Counted from the stretch's first letter, positions 17,420 to 27,596 are shown. The stretch: DNA of 64,000 bases from Pseudocolwellia sp049933045 (GCF_049933045.1 NZ_CP187926.1:620001-684000), one strand, 5' to 3'. Numbers and translations: made by a program. Notes: generated by a model not told the origin, from the letters alone.

Positions 17420-18208
17420 ATGAAATTGTCTACTTTGGCCAAAGCAAGTTTGCTTTTAAGTGCAAGCGCACTAAGCCTCTCAACATTTGTAAACGCTGCT
17501 TCAGCAAATGAAGAACCATTATCACAAGTTGTAGATGCTGGAAAAACAATTAATGAATCAGCAAATAAATCTCAACGTCGTGTAGATAACATCAGCGAAC
17601 AAATTCAAACCAAACTTCAACAATTCAAAACAGTTAATAAAGAAGTTGATGGTTTACGTGTTTACAACAAGCAAATGAATACTCAAATCGACAATCAATT
17701 AACAGAGTTAGATCAGTTAGCGGTTTCAATGGAGCAAGTCAGCATTATTGAACGTCAGGTTTCACCATTAATGGCGCGCATGATTGATACATTAGAAGCT
17801 TTTGTTGATTTAGATGTGCAGTTTTTGCCAGAAGAACGTACCAAACGTATAGCGGGTTTACAGAAAATGATGGAGCGTGCCGACGTTTCAGTATCTGAGA
17901 AATTTCGCCGAGTACTAGAAGCTTACCAAGTTGAAGTTGAATACGGACGCACCATTGAAGCGTACAACGGTTTATTAACGGTTGATGGTAGCGAACGCGA
18001 TGTCGACTTTTTACGTATTGGCCGTGTGAGTTTGGTCTATCAAACACGTGACGGACAAAAGCTAGGCTTGTGGAATAACGAGACTAAGTCTTGGGATGAA
18101 CTTCCTGCTGAATATCGTTCAGACATTAATAAAGGTTTACGTATTGCTCGTAAACAACTTGCCCCAGATTTAATCATTGTGCCTGTAGCGCAAAACTCAG
18201 CCGAATAA
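17420..18208 (+). CDS. DUF3450 family periplasmic protein of the TonB system
   Basis: 262 aa. A signal peptide ends around ASA-NEE (residue 30). It is followed by a long alpha-helical coiled-coil region (residues 35-120) and a conserved C-terminal part with YQTRDGQKLGLWNNETKSW. DUF3450 proteins stand first in TtpC-ExbB-ExbD-TonB operons of Vibrio and Alteromonadales, and this gene is first here. AAGG lies before the ATG. It probably forms a periplasmic part of the energy-transducing complex together with TtpC. The next gene starts 17 bases later. Confidence 0.85.
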   Translation: MKLSTLAKASLLLSASALSLSTFVNAASANEEPLSQVVDAGKTINESANKSQRRVDNISEQIQTKLQQFKTVNKEVDGLRVYNKQMNTQIDNQLTELDQLAVSMEQVSIIERQVSPLMARMIDTLEAFVDLDVQFLPEERTKRIAGLQKMMERADVSVSEKFRRVLEAYQVEVEYGRTIEAYNGLLTVDGSERDVDFLRIGRVSLVYQTRDGQKLGLWNNETKSWDELPAEYRSDINKGLRIARKQLAPDLIIVPVAQNSAE

Positions 18209-18225
18209 ATACGGTAATAGGAATT

Positions 18226-19617
18226 ATGAAAATGAAAAAATTAAGCCAATTTTTTTCACTGGTTGTATTAGCTGCAACAGCGCTAAGTGTAACAACGGGT
18301 GCAACTGCTCAAAATGCTTCATCTCTTGATGATTTATTAAAGCAACTTGAGCAAGGTAACATTGCACAAACTGAACAAAATACAGCACGTGAAGCCGAGT
18401 TTAATGCTAAAAAATCTGAACAAGATCGTTTACTTAAGCAAGCTAAAAATACACGTGATAACGAAGTACAACTAAGTACAGAGTTAGAAGCGACGTTCCA
18501 AGATAACGAAATCGAATTAGCCAATAAATCTGACGCGTTAACTAAACGTATGGGTGAATTAAAAGAGTTATTTGGTGTACTTCAACAGGTAGCTGGCGAT
18601 ACCAGAAGTAAATTTCAAACTTCAGTGGTTTCAGCTCAAATTGCTGACCGTGGTGTGTTTTTAGATGACTTTGCGCAAAGCATGGGTTCATCATCAAAAC
18701 TTGCCTCAATTGAAGAAATTGAACGTTTATGGTTTGAACTACAACGCGAAATGACTGAAAGCGGCAAAGTACATAAGTTTAGCCGTGAAGTTGTAAAAGT
18801 TAACGGCGAAAAAGTTAAAACTGACGTAGTGCGTGTTGGTGGCTTTAACTTAGTGTCTGACGGTAAATATTTAGAATACGTAGATGAAACCGGCAGTGTT
18901 GCTGAATTAATTAGACAACCATCAGATCGATACCTATCAAGCGCTGCAGAATTAACGTCAAGTGCGTCTAATGTCGTACCTTTCGCATTAGACCCAACAG
19001 GCGGTTCAATCTTAGGTCTTCTAGTTCAAGCGCCTAACTTACAAGAACGTATAGATCAAGGTGGCTCTGTAGGTTATGTGATTTTAGCGATAGGTTTAAT
19101 TGGTTTATTAATTGGTGTTGAGCGTTTTATCTCATTAACCATTATTGGTGGCAAAGTTAACAGCCAACTTAAAAACACCACAGCGTCTAAAAACAATCCT
19201 TTAGGTCGAGTGATGTTAGTAAAAGACGAGAACGACAGTGCTGATGCTGAAACCTTAGAGCTTAAATTGTCTGAACGTATCTTAAAAGAAGTACCGGTTC
19301 TTACTACTCGCTTAACCTTTATCAAAATTATTTCAGTAGTGGCCCCGCTTATCGGTTTACTTGGTACGGTTGTCGGTATGATTAACACCTTCCAAGCGAT
19401 TACTTTATTCGGAACAGGTGACCCTAAACTGATGGCTGGTGGTATTTCACAAGCTCTTGTTACTACCGTATTAGGCTTAGTTGTAGCTATTCCAATGGTA
19501 TTTATCTCTACCATTTTAAATACACGTAGTCGCGGCATTATTAACATTCTACAGCACCAAAGTGCAGGTATTTTAGCTGAGCGTTTTGAAGCTGAAAAAA
19601 CAGGTAAAGGAGCGTAA
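18226..19617 (+). CDS. TtpC-like MotA/TolQ/ExbB proton channel protein
   Basis: 463 aa, much longer than ordinary ExbB. A signal peptide (to TGATAQ) leads into a periplasmic coiled-coil part (residues 35-260). The membrane part follows: one helix near 285-305 (VGYVILAIGLIGLLIGVERF) and a helical pair in the MotA/TolQ/ExbB signature (APLIGLLGTVVGMINTFQAIT). This architecture matches Vibrio TtpC, which the TonB2 system needs for iron-siderophore uptake. The product sits in the inner membrane. AGGA precedes the ATG, and the stop is 3 bases before the exbB start, so translation is coupled. Confidence 0.88.
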   Translation: MKMKKLSQFFSLVVLAATALSVTTGATAQNASSLDDLLKQLEQGNIAQTEQNTAREAEFNAKKSEQDRLLKQAKNTRDNEVQLSTELEATFQDNEIELANKSDALTKRMGELKELFGVLQQVAGDTRSKFQTSVVSAQIADRGVFLDDFAQSMGSSSKLASIEEIERLWFELQREMTESGKVHKFSREVVKVNGEKVKTDVVRVGGFNLVSDGKYLEYVDETGSVAELIRQPSDRYLSSAAELTSSASNVVPFALDPTGGSILGLLVQAPNLQERIDQGGSVGYVILAIGLIGLLIGVERFISLTIIGGKVNSQLKNTTASKNNPLGRVMLVKDENDSADAETLELKLSERILKEVPVLTTRLTFIKIISVVAPLIGLLGTVVGMINTFQAITLFGTGDPKLMAGGISQALVTTVLGLVVAIPMVFISTILNTRSRGIINILQHQSAGILAERFEAEKTGKGA

Positions 19618-19620
19618 ATC

Positions 19621-20148
19621 ATGATTTTATTCATCGAGATGATGAATAGCATTCGTGAGTTTCTTGATACGGGTGGGCAAGTTCTCACCGTTATCGCCTT
19701 TGTTATTTGTTTGATGTGGCTCTTAATATTTGAACGTATGTACTTCTTTTTACGTAGTTATAAATTCGTAAAAGCTGACATGGTTCAACGTTGGGAAAGT
19801 AGAGCAGACAAGCGCTCTTGGAGTGCTGAGCAAATTAGAATAGCAAACGTTTCAAGAGCAACTGAAATGCTAAAGCAAAATGTACCGCTTATTCAAAGTT
19901 TAGTTGTTTTATGTCCGTTATTAGGTTTATTAGGCACAGTAACCGGCATGATTGAAGTATTTGATGTAATGGCGATTTCAGGTAGCGGTAACGCAAGATC
20001 CATGGCATCGGGTGTTTCAAGAGCAACCATTCCAACAATGGCTGGCATGGTAGGTTCATTATCGGGTGTATTTGTTGTGACCTGGTTACAGCGCAAAATA
20101 AAGCGTAGAACTCAACAGCTTGAAGATAGTTTGCCATTGGCTCATTAA
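19621..20148 (+). CDS. exbB: ExbB-type proton channel subunit
   Basis: 175 aa with three membrane helices: VLTVIAFVICLMWLLIFERM, LVVLCPLLGLLGTVTGMIEV and the following MAGMVGSLSGVFVVTWL. It is the compact ExbB2 form of the Vibrio TonB2 system. With ExbD it makes the proton-driven motor that energises TonB. Its SD (AGGAG) lies within the end of the ttpC-like gene. A 127-base gap with a hairpin separates it from exbD. Confidence 0.9.
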   Translation: MILFIEMMNSIREFLDTGGQVLTVIAFVICLMWLLIFERMYFFLRSYKFVKADMVQRWESRADKRSWSAEQIRIANVSRATEMLKQNVPLIQSLVVLCPLLGLLGTVTGMIEVFDVMAISGSGNARSMASGVSRATIPTMAGMVGSLSGVFVVTWLQRKIKRRTQQLEDSLPLAH

Positions 20149-20206
20149 GCTTTATTAACAAGCTAAATAAGTCGCTACACCAGGAAAAAACATAATAAAT
20201 TGCAAC

Positions 20207-20238
20207 CTTGCTCTTATTCATAACATTGAAAGAGCAGG
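20207..20238 (+). other. Hairpin between exbB and exbD
   Basis: 9-bp stem with one G-T pair (20207-20215 with 20230-20238) and a 14-base loop, without a T tail. It lies in the only sizeable gap of the operon and could set relative ExbB/ExbD levels by RNA processing or attenuation. This role is inferred. Confidence 0.4.
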
Positions 20239-20274
20239 GGATTTACATAAAAGTTCACAGTAGGGTAGAAAAAC

Positions 20275-20688
20275 ATGCGTTCTCAATTATCACAAGTATT
20301 GCAAGAACAGGAAGAAGCAGAAGAAATTAATATGACACCTATGTTAGATGTTGTTTTCATTCTATTAATATTCTTCATTGTAACCGCTTCATTTGTTAAA
20401 GAAGCAGGTATTGAAGTTAATCGACCTGAAGCCGCAACAGCCGTTAAAAAAGAGCGTGCTAATATTTTAGTCGCTATTAGCGAAACAGGCGAAATTTGGA
20501 TCAACAAACGTCGTGTTGATGTACGTGCAGTTCAAGCAAACATTGAACGTTTAAAAGCTGAAAACCCGCAAGGTACTGTGGTTATTCAAGCAGACAAAAA
20601 AGCCACAACCGACGTATTAATTAAAGTCATGGATTCAGCTCGTGCTGCGGGTGTTTACGATGTTTCAATTGCGGCGCAAGAGGCATAA
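20275..20688 (+). CDS. exbD: ExbD-type transport protein
   Basis: 137 aa. A short cytoplasmic start (EEAEEINMTPMLD) precedes one membrane helix whose first residues carry the conserved proton-pathway Asp (MLDVVFILLIFFIVTASF). The rest is a periplasmic ExbD/TolR domain. AGGG precedes the ATG. The stop lies 2 bases before the tonB start. Confidence 0.92.
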   Translation: MRSQLSQVLQEQEEAEEINMTPMLDVVFILLIFFIVTASFVKEAGIEVNRPEAATAVKKERANILVAISETGEIWINKRRVDVRAVQANIERLKAENPQGTVVIQADKKATTDVLIKVMDSARAAGVYDVSIAAQEA

Positions 20689-20690
20689 CC

Positions 20691-21311
20691 ATGATGAATA
20701 AAAGTGGTCGTTATTTATTTGGCTTAACTTTCGCTGTTGTTGTTACCTTTGCTTTATTGTGGGGAATGCAGGCACTTATTACTGGTGGAAACAATGCTTT
20801 AACTGAAGCTCCGCGTGGTAATGTGCTTGATTTTATTCGCTTAAAGAAAGAGCAAGATGTAACTAAGAAAGAGCGAAAACCACAAAAGCCAGCTAAACCA
20901 AAAACACCGCCACCACCTATGGTGCAACCACAAATGCAACAAGCTAATCCAAATGCTGATGCAGTAAGCTCAAGCTTTGCTGCTGATATTCAAGCCGATG
21001 CGTCTTTAGCAGGTGGTTTAAGTTTAGATACAGGCGATGGCGATTACTTACCTATTGTGAAAGTAGCTCCAATATATCCACGCAGAGCGCAATCAAGAGG
21101 TATAGAAGGTTACGTAATTGTAGAGTTTATTGTAACTAAAACAGGTGCAGTTCGTGACCCTGTAGTGATTGCCGCTGAACCTGCAAGTATATTCGACCGA
21201 GCAGCTATGGACGCTGCACTTAAGTTTAAGTACAAACCACGAGTTGTAGATGGTGTCGCAATGGAAGTTGCAGGTGTACAAAATAAAATATCGTTCCAAA
21301 TTGGAGAGTAG
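20691..21311 (+). CDS. tonB: TonB energy-transducing protein
   Basis: 206 aa. An N-terminal membrane anchor (LFGLTFAVVVTFALLWGM) leads into a Pro/Lys-rich periplasmic linker (RKPQKPAKPKTPPPPMVQPQ). The C-terminal TonB domain has YPRRAQSRGIEGYVIVEF and ends in the usual FKYKPRVVDG segment. It spans the periplasm and pulls on TonB boxes of outer-membrane receptors. In-frame ATGs lie at 20691 and 20694; either may be used. It probably serves the receptors encoded in this window. Confidence 0.92.
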   Translation: MMNKSGRYLFGLTFAVVVTFALLWGMQALITGGNNALTEAPRGNVLDFIRLKKEQDVTKKERKPQKPAKPKTPPPPMVQPQMQQANPNADAVSSSFAADIQADASLAGGLSLDTGDGDYLPIVKVAPIYPRRAQSRGIEGYVIVEFIVTKTGAVRDPVVIAAEPASIFDRAAMDAALKFKYKPRVVDGVAMEVAGVQNKISFQIGE

Positions 21312-21320
21312 GAGAGAGTT

Positions 21321-22634
21321 ATGATTAAAAAATTATCATTACCACTATTATCAGCAGCTTTACTTTTTAGTGCCTCAAGCGTGATATCCAACGAACTTGG
21401 TGGAACAATAGCGCAAGCACAAGAAAATGCGGCAACCAATGACACAGTGAAAGTACCAGCTATGCGTAATCGTGTTTACACTCAATTAGCACGTGCACAA
21501 AAGTTAGCTGATGAAGGTAATAAGCAAGAAGGCTTAGCGGTATTAGACGAAGTAAAAGATCGTATCAGTAGTTTGAATAGCTATGAGCAAGCAATGCTTT
21601 GGAATTTTTATGGTTTCATGTATTACGGTAGCGACAACTTACCATTAGCGATAGAAAACTTTGAAAGAGTCGTTGCTGAAAAAGCTATTCCTCTTTCGTT
21701 ACGAACATCGACATTATTTTCGTTAGCGCAATTATCAATGCAACAACAAAACTATGATCAATCGCTAAACTATTTAGAGCAATGGCAAAAAGTTAATACT
21801 AAACCATTAACCAGTACCCAGCAGATGTTATTTGCTCAAATCAATTATCAAAATAAAGACTACAAAGCGTCACTTAAGTATGTAAATGAAGCGATAGAAC
21901 TTGCCTTAACAAAAGATGAAACACCAAAAGAAAACTGGTTTATCTTACAACGTGCAAACTATTACGAATTAAAGCAGCCTGAAAATGTGGTTAAAGTTAT
22001 AGAAGATTTGATACGTTTTCACGATAAACCAAAATACTGGATACAGCTCAGTGGCATGTATGGTGAAGTTGGTGAAGAAGAGAAACAGCTCGCCGTTATG
22101 GAAAGCGCTTATCAAGCGGGTTATGTAACAACTTCACAAGACATTATTACACTCATACAGCTTTATCGTTTTCATGGTGTACCTTACAAAGCCGCTAAGC
22201 TATTAGCTAAAGCTATTGAAGATGGAAGCGTGGCAGCTGAAGAAAAGTATTTAGATATGTTGGCGCAATCTTACATTGCCGCTAAAAATGACGAGAAAGC
22301 CATACCTGTACTTGTTAAAGCCGCAGAAATTGCTGAAACGGGTAAGTTTGACGCTTACTTAGCTCAGTCATACCTTAATCTTGAAAATTGGGATCTAGCG
22401 ATAACATCAGCAAAGAAAGCCATTAAACGTGGTGGAGTTGATCGTTTAGGTAATATGCATTTAGTGATTGGTATGTCTAACTTTAATTTAAAAAAGTTTG
22501 ATGAATCTTTAATGGCTTTTGAAGATGCACAGAAGTTAAAAGAAACCAGTAAAACAGCTGAACAGTGGTATCAGTATGTTAAGCGTGAACAGAATGCACA
22601 CATGCAGTTAGCTATGTTGAATAAAGCAAGCTAG
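21321..22634 (+). CDS. TPR-repeat periplasmic protein of the TonB operon
   Basis: 437 aa with a signal peptide and then tetratricopeptide-type helical repeats through the whole length (for example ALWNFYGFMYYGSDNLPLAIENFERV and FDAYLAQSYLNLENWDLAITSAKKAI). A TPR protein in this last position is typical of TtpC-type TonB operons. It is probably a periplasmic scaffold for the TonB complex. A strong SD (GGAGAG) lies before the ATG, 9 bases after tonB. Confidence 0.85.
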   Translation: MIKKLSLPLLSAALLFSASSVISNELGGTIAQAQENAATNDTVKVPAMRNRVYTQLARAQKLADEGNKQEGLAVLDEVKDRISSLNSYEQAMLWNFYGFMYYGSDNLPLAIENFERVVAEKAIPLSLRTSTLFSLAQLSMQQQNYDQSLNYLEQWQKVNTKPLTSTQQMLFAQINYQNKDYKASLKYVNEAIELALTKDETPKENWFILQRANYYELKQPENVVKVIEDLIRFHDKPKYWIQLSGMYGEVGEEEKQLAVMESAYQAGYVTTSQDIITLIQLYRFHGVPYKAAKLLAKAIEDGSVAAEEKYLDMLAQSYIAAKNDEKAIPVLVKAAEIAETGKFDAYLAQSYLNLENWDLAITSAKKAIKRGGVDRLGNMHLVIGMSNFNLKKFDESLMAFEDAQKLKETSKTAEQWYQYVKREQNAHMQLAMLNKAS

Positions 22635-22653
22635 ATAAATAAAGCTAACCAAT

Positions 22654-22692
22654 AAAAAAGGCCAAAGAAGTTTCCCTCTTTGGCCTTTTTTT
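22654..22692. terminator. Bidirectional terminator after the TonB operon
   Basis: 9-bp core GGCCAAAGA (22660-22668) paired with 22677-22685, extended by A and T runs on both sides. It lies between the TonB operon (+) and suhB (-). Confidence 0.9.
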
Positions 22693-22759
22693 ATATCTAT
22701 TTCTCGTCCAGAAATGAGTCTTGTTTTGGAATAACTCAATACGTTATTCCACGTGCAAG

Positions 22760-23563
22760 TTACTTACTTAATGCTTCACCTAAGTGAGGACGAATATCTT
22801 TTAGAATTTCTTTAGCTAATCTTGGGCCTGCAGCAACAATGTTGCCAGACGCAGTGTGATTATGACCACCAGTAAAATCTGTTACTAGTCCGCCAGCTTC
22901 AATCACTAATAATTCACCTGCAGCAGTATCCCAAGGTTTTAAACCTATTTCGAAGAAACCGTCTACACGACCTGCAGCAACATAAGCTAAGTCTAATGCA
23001 GCAGAACCACTACGACGCATGTCAGCAGTTTTTGTGAATAAAGATTTGAATATATTTAAATAAGCATCAGTGTGTTGCTTACATTTGAATGGGAAACCAG
23101 TAGCTAAAACAGTACCGCTTAATTCTTTAAGAGGTTTAACTCTCAATTTAAAGTTATTTAATTGAGCGCCTTTACCACGGCTTGCAGTAAATAGTTCACC
23201 ACGAATTGGATCATAAATTACAGCTTGGTCTAACTTACCTTTAACTTTTAATGCAATCGAAACTGCAAAGTGAGGAATGCCTTTTACAAAATTGGTTGTG
23301 CCATCAAGCGGGTCGATGATCCATTGGTAATCGTCGTCTTTACCTTTCAAAACACCACTTTCTTCACAGATAATTGTGTGATCTGGGTATGATTTACGAA
23401 TCGTTTCAATAATCGCTTCTTCAGCGCTTATGTCTACGTTAGTTACAAAATCATTTGTGCCTTTTGATTGAACTTCAATTTTATCAACTTGCTCAAACGC
23501 ACGAACAATTACTTTTCCAGCGACACGCGAAGCACGTATAGCGATATTAAGCATAGGATGCAT
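22760..23563 (-). CDS. suhB: Inositol-1-monophosphatase SuhB
   Basis: 267 aa, the usual length. Metal-binding and catalytic motifs are intact: EESG near residue 67, DPLDGTTNFVKGIPHFAVS near 84-102 and WDTAAGELLVIEAGG near 210. Family members dephosphorylate inositol monophosphate. In E. coli SuhB also binds RNA polymerase/Nus complexes and helps rRNA transcription. It is a monocistronic gene divergent from trmJ, as in many gammaproteobacteria. Confidence 0.95.
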   Translation of the reverse strand: MHPMLNIAIRASRVAGKVIVRAFEQVDKIEVQSKGTNDFVTNVDISAEEAIIETIRKSYPDHTIICEESGVLKGKDDDYQWIIDPLDGTTNFVKGIPHFAVSIALKVKGKLDQAVIYDPIRGELFTASRGKGAQLNNFKLRVKPLKELSGTVLATGFPFKCKQHTDAYLNIFKSLFTKTADMRRSGSAALDLAYVAAGRVDGFFEIGLKPWDTAAGELLVIEAGGLVTDFTGGHNHTASGNIVAAGPRLAKEILKDIRPHLGEALSK

Positions 23564-24040
23564 AACAACTACCTTATTTTATAAACAGCATTTTAAAAGA
23601 ACGAGAAACTTGAACGCAGAGCGAAAATCAAGCGGCGCAAAGTATAGCAAAATAAATAATCTATAGCGACAAAATTAATTTAAACAGCCCAACAGTAAAA
23701 TATAAGTTTAGCCTAATAAGGAATAAGTTTTAATTAAACGATACAAATCATGTTTTTAGTTTTATCGTTTTATTGTTACTAGTTGTTTTTTCATAAACTA
23801 ACTTCGACTAAACAAGTACTAAACGCAATAAAGAAGATGATTTTTGTCAGTACAAGGGAGATCTTCTGTGATAACATTATTTCATAATTGTATACGTAAC
23901 TATCCACTGGATCCTGCATCATCAAGCAGATCGAGTATTAATAGGTAATTCCATTCAGGTTTCTTCAATAACTTTCTGTAAAAGTTTAAACAAGCCCTAA
24001 TGTAAAAATTAAATTACCTAAATATTGAGAGTAATAAATA
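23564..24040. other. Divergent promoter region between suhB and trmJ
   Basis: About 480 AT-rich bases that should hold the promoters of both genes. No ORF, strong hairpin or known operator was recognised. Confidence 0.5.
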
Positions 24041-24808
24041 ATGCCAAGTTCTTTGTTAGATAATGTACGCATTGTCTTAGTAAACACATCTGATTGTCGT
24101 AATATTGGTTCTGCAGCAAGAGCAATGAAAACAATGGGTCTTAGCCAACTAGTATTGGTAGACCCTATTGAAATGCCAAATGGTCAAGCGCAAGCATTAG
24201 CTGCTGGTGCAACTGATGTTTTAGCGGGCGCTAAAGTAGTAAGTACATTAGAAGAAGCCATAAGCGATTGCGGTTTAGTTGTTGGCACAAGTGCTCGTTC
24301 ACGTACTTTACCTTGGCCAATGTTAGAGCCAAGAGGATGTGGTGCAAAGCTTATTGAAGAAGCAAATAACTTTCCAGTTGCTTTAGTTTTTGGTCGTGAA
24401 AGTAGTGGTTTAACTAATGATGAACTACAACTTTGTCATTTCCATGTACAAATACCAGCTAACCCAGAATACAGCTCGTTAAACTTAGCGATGGCGGTTC
24501 AAACATTAAGTTATGAAGTACGCACGAGCTTTTTAATTGCTGAAAATGCTAAATATGAGAAAGCTGAAGCACCTGTAGCAAAAGCTGAAAATGCTGAAGA
24601 TGAAGAATACCCAGTAATAGAAGAAACTGAGCGTTTATATCAACATTTTGAAGATGCTTTAAAAGCCACTGGTTTTATTGTGCCGAGTCACCCTGGTTTA
24701 GTAATGACTAAGTTAAGGCGTTTATTGAACCGTGCAAGACCAGACAATAAAGAAGTTAAGATGTTACGTGGCATGTTAGCGTCAGTAGAGCGCGCAGCAA
24801 AAAAATAA
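24041..24808 (+). CDS. trmJ: tRNA (cytidine/uridine-2'-O)-methyltransferase TrmJ
   Basis: 255 aa SPOUT methyltransferase. Seen are the N-terminal [39 protein letters not shown] and [13 protein letters not shown] segments that build the knotted SAM site. TrmJ methylates position 32 in the anticodon loop of several tRNAs. An Ala/Glu-rich insert lies at about 170-195. It is followed after 35 bases by cysE and then iscR, the usual order in this group. Confidence 0.95.
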   Translation: MPSSLLDNVRIVLVNTSDCRNIGSAARAMKTMGLSQLVLVDPIEMPNGQAQALAAGATDVLAGAKVVSTLEEAISDCGLVVGTSARSRTLPWPMLEPRGCGAKLIEEANNFPVALVFGRESSGLTNDELQLCHFHVQIPANPEYSSLNLAMAVQTLSYEVRTSFLIAENAKYEKAEAPVAKAENAEDEEYPVIEETERLYQHFEDALKATGFIVPSHPGLVMTKLRRLLNRARPDNKEVKMLRGMLASVERAAKK

Positions 24809-24843
24809 AGCCTAATTACAGAATGATAAGTAAAGGATAAATT

Positions 24844-25653
24844 ATGTTCAGCCGCATCAAAGAAGATATCAACAGTGTCTTTGATAGAGATCCAGCAGCA
24901 CGTACTTCATTTGAAGTATTAACAAATTACCCTGGTATGCATGCAATATGGATACACAGGCTAAGTCATAAGCTATGGAAAGCTGAATGGAAATTGTTGG
25001 CGCGTTTGCTTTCAACTTTTTCGCGTTGGTTAACAGGTGTAGAAATTCATCCAGGCGCTACCTTAGGTAGACGCTTCTTTATCGATCATGGCATGGGTGT
25101 TGTGATTGGTGAAACCGCTGAGATTGGCGACGACTGTACTCTATATCACGGTGTTACCTTAGGTGGCACAAGTTGGAATGCAGGCAAACGTCATCCTACG
25201 TTAGGTAATAATGTGGTTATTGGTGCTGGCGCTCAAGTTTTAGGCCCTATTACTATTGGTAATGGCGGCAAAGTAGGTTCTAACTCAGTCGTTGTGAAAA
25301 GCTTACCTGATAATGCTACCGCTGTTGGCATACCTGCTCGTATTGTAAATCTTAACAAAGCTGAAACAGAACAGTCTGAACGAGAAAAAGCTGCGAGAAA
25401 ATTCGGCTTCGACGCTTATGCTATTTCTGGTGATAATCCAGATCCTGTTGCAAAAGCTATTGGTCGTTTACTCGATCATATTCATTTAATGGACACTAAA
25501 GTGGAAGACTTGTGTAAAGAAGTTAATCAACTGGGTGGTAACGTTTGTCAGCGATCTTTACCTGAGCTACGCGTTGGTGAATTTGTTGAAGACGAGCTCA
25601 ATGCAGCTAAACGAAGAGAATCTGTCGTTAAAGCCTTTGATCCACAAATTTAA
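24844..25653 (+). CDS. cysE: Serine O-acetyltransferase CysE
   Basis: 269 aa left-handed beta-helix acetyltransferase. Hexapeptide repeats run from [16 protein letters not shown] to VVGIPARIV, with the catalytic His in the [12 protein letters not shown] and LYHGVTLGG segments. It makes O-acetylserine for cysteine synthesis, the sulfur source for the isc operon next door. AAAGGA precedes the ATG. The short N-terminus and extended C-terminus resemble the EpsC-like form found beside isc in many bacteria. Confidence 0.92.
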   Translation: MFSRIKEDINSVFDRDPAARTSFEVLTNYPGMHAIWIHRLSHKLWKAEWKLLARLLSTFSRWLTGVEIHPGATLGRRFFIDHGMGVVIGETAEIGDDCTLYHGVTLGGTSWNAGKRHPTLGNNVVIGAGAQVLGPITIGNGGKVGSNSVVVKSLPDNATAVGIPARIVNLNKAETEQSEREKAARKFGFDAYAISGDNPDPVAKAIGRLLDHIHLMDTKVEDLCKEVNQLGGNVCQRSLPELRVGEFVEDELNAAKRRESVVKAFDPQI

Positions 25654-25686
25654 CATTCTATTTGTAAAATTCTCCTATATATCATA

Positions 25687-25725
25687 AACATAAATACCTG
25701 AGTAAATTAGTCAGGTATTTATGTT
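25687..25725 (+). terminator. Terminator-like hairpin after cysE
   Basis: Perfect 15-bp inverted repeat (25687-25701 with 25711-25725), nine-base loop, only a weak T-rich tail. It separates trmJ-cysE from the iscR promoter. Confidence 0.65.
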
Positions 25726-25749
25726 GACTCTCATTTTATCTCGCGTAAA

Positions 25750-25774
25750 ATACTTGACTAGATTACTTGGTTAT
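25750..25774 (+). promoter_or_regulatory. IscR type 1 binding site
   Basis: This 25-base site starting ATACTTGACT and ending GGTTAT matches about 21 of 25 positions of the E. coli type 1 consensus (ATASYYGACT then RWWWYAGTCRRSTAT). A second, partial copy begins at 25775 and overlaps the promoter. It fits autorepression of the operon by [2Fe-2S]-IscR. Confidence 0.8.
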
Positions 25775-25778
25775 TAAG

Positions 25779-25806
25779 TTGACTATTTTACAAGGTATTG
25801 TAAAAT
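25779..25806 (+). promoter_or_regulatory. Sigma-70 promoter of the isc operon
   Basis: TTGACT (25779-25784), 16-base spacer, TAAAAT (25801-25806), 27 bases upstream of the iscR ATG. The -35 lies within a degenerate second IscR site. Confidence 0.65.
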
Positions 25807-25832
25807 GCGCAGCAAAATTACAGGAGAATAGA

Positions 25833-26345
25833 ATGAAATTGACTTCAAAAGGGCGTTATGCGGTTACTGCAATGCTTGATGTTGCCATTCATGCTGTAAC
25901 TGGACCTGTATCATTAGCAGATATATCTGAACGTCAAGGCATCTCATTATCGTATCTAGAACAATTGTTCTCACGTTTACGTAAACATGGTTTAGTAAAT
26001 AGTGTTCGCGGTCCTGGTGGCGGATACCGTTTAGGTAGATGTTCAGCGCAAATTGCTGTAGCCGATGTTATTTGTGCCGTTGATGAAAGTATCAATGCAA
26101 CAAAGTGTTCAGGACAAGATAACTGCCAAGGCGGTGATCAATGCTTAACTCATTCATTGTGGGAAGATTTAAGCTTTCGTATAGAAGAATTTTTACAAAA
26201 TATTTCATTGTCTGAATTAGTTGAACAAAGAAGTGTTAAAGCTATTTCTCAACGCCAAGACAATATTCACAAGCAAAAACGTGACAGTAATAATTCGAAC
26301 AATATTTTAATTTCGACCCAAAGTATTTTACCTGATTTGCAATAA
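25833..26345 (+). CDS. iscR: Iron-sulfur cluster regulator IscR
   Basis: 170 aa Rrf2-family winged-helix regulator. The helix-turn-helix lies in residues 1-80 ([29 protein letters not shown]). The [2Fe-2S] ligands are the three cysteines in [16 protein letters not shown] chose the ATG at 25833 because AGGAG lies 7 bases before it and [16 protein letters not shown] is the family N-terminus; a longer frame from 25767 crosses the promoter. It represses its own operon when carrying a cluster. Confidence 0.95.
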   Translation: MKLTSKGRYAVTAMLDVAIHAVTGPVSLADISERQGISLSYLEQLFSRLRKHGLVNSVRGPGGGYRLGRCSAQIAVADVICAVDESINATKCSGQDNCQGGDQCLTHSLWEDLSFRIEEFLQNISLSELVEQRSVKAISQRQDNIHKQKRDSNNSNNILISTQSILPDLQ

Positions 26346-26381
26346 TATTTGCCGATCTATTAAGTTGGAGAGTGTTAGCTC

Positions 26382-27596
26382 ATGAAGCTTCCTATTTATT
26401 TTGATTATTCAGCAACTACACCTGTAGACAAGCGTGTAGCTGAAAAAATGATGCAGTATATGACTACCGATGGTTTTTACGGTAATCCAGCATCTCGTTC
26501 ACACAAGTTTGGTTGGCAAGCAGAAGAAGCAGTAGATGTTGCTCGTAACCAAATTGCAGATTTAATTAACGCCGATCCACGTGAAATTGTATTTACGTCT
26601 GGTGCTACTGAATCTAACAACCTTGCTATTAAAGGCGCAGCTAACTTTTATTCTAAAAAAGGTAAGCACATCATTACATGTAAAACTGAACACAAAGCTG
26701 TTTTAGATACATGTAGAGAATTAGAGCGTCAAGGTTTTGAAGTTACTTATTTAGATCCTGAATCGAATGGTTTAATTGACTTAAAAAAATTAAACGACGC
26801 GATTCGTGAAGATACTATCGTTGTAAGCATCATGCACATAAACAATGAAATTGGTGTAATACAAGACATCGCTGCAATTGGTGAGATGTGTCGTGCTAGA
26901 AAAATTATATTCCACGTAGATGCTGCACAAAGTGCGGGTAAAATATCTATCGATATGGAACATCTGAAAGTTGACCTTATGTCATTTTCAGCACACAAAA
27001 TTTACGGTCCTAAAGGTATCGGCGCATTATATGTAAGTCGTAAACCTCGTGTACGTTTAGAAGCACAAACTCACGGTGGCGGACATGAGCGTGGTATGCG
27101 TTCAGGTACACTTCCTACTCACCAAATCGTTGGTATGGGTGAAGCTTTTAGAATCGCTAAAGAAGAATTAGAGCAAGATTGCGTTCATGTAACTAAAATG
27201 AGAGATCGTCTTTGGGCTGGTATCAGCACAATGGAACAGGTTTTCATTAATGGTGATGAAGAACAGCGTTACCCAGGCAACTTAAATGTGAGTTTCAACT
27301 TTGTTGAAGGCGAATCATTAATTATGGCCCTTAAAGATTTAGCGGTATCGTCTGGTTCAGCATGTACATCAGCAAGTTTAGAGCCTTCATATGTACTACG
27401 TGCATTAGGTTTGAACGATGAGATGGCGCATAGCTCAATCCGTTTCAGCTTCGGTCGTTTTACAACTGAAGAAGAAATTGATCACGCAATTAACATCATT
27501 CAACAATCAATCGGTCATTTACGTGACATGTCTCCACTTTGGGAAATGTTCCAAGATGGTATTGATTTAGATTCAATCGAATGGGCTGCTCACTAG
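26382..27596 (+). CDS. iscS: Cysteine desulfurase IscS
   Basis: 404 aa PLP enzyme. The Schiff-base Lys is in [12 protein letters not shown] and the active-site Cys in [21 protein letters not shown]. It removes sulfur from cysteine and hands it to IscU and tRNA-thiolation partners. GGAG precedes the ATG; iscR ends 36 bases upstream. Confidence 0.97.
   Translation: MKLPIYFDYSATTPVDKRVAEKMMQYMTTDGFYGNPASRSHKFGWQAEEAVDVARNQIADLINADPREIVFTSGATESNNLAIKGAANFYSKKGKHIITCKTEHKAVLDTCRELERQGFEVTYLDPESNGLIDLKKLNDAIREDTIVVSIMHINNEIGVIQDIAAIGEMCRARKIIFHVDAAQSAGKISIDMEHLKVDLMSFSAHKIYGPKGIGALYVSRKPRVRLEAQTHGGGHERGMRSGTLPTHQIVGMGEAFRIAKEELEQDCVHVTKMRDRLWAGISTMEQVFINGDEEQRYPGNLNVSFNFVEGESLIMALKDLAVSSGSACTSASLEPSYVLRALGLNDEMAHSSIRFSFGRFTTEEEIDHAINIIQQSIGHLRDMSPLWEMFQDGIDLDSIEWAAH

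Noticed and set aside
19074..19688. 204-codon minus-strand ORF in the ttpC-like gene
   Set aside because: Antisense shadow of a clear MotA/TolQ/ExbB gene; no ribosome-binding site.
25767..25832. 22-codon N-terminal extension of IscR
   Set aside because: It crosses the promoter and IscR sites; the family start and SD are at 25833.
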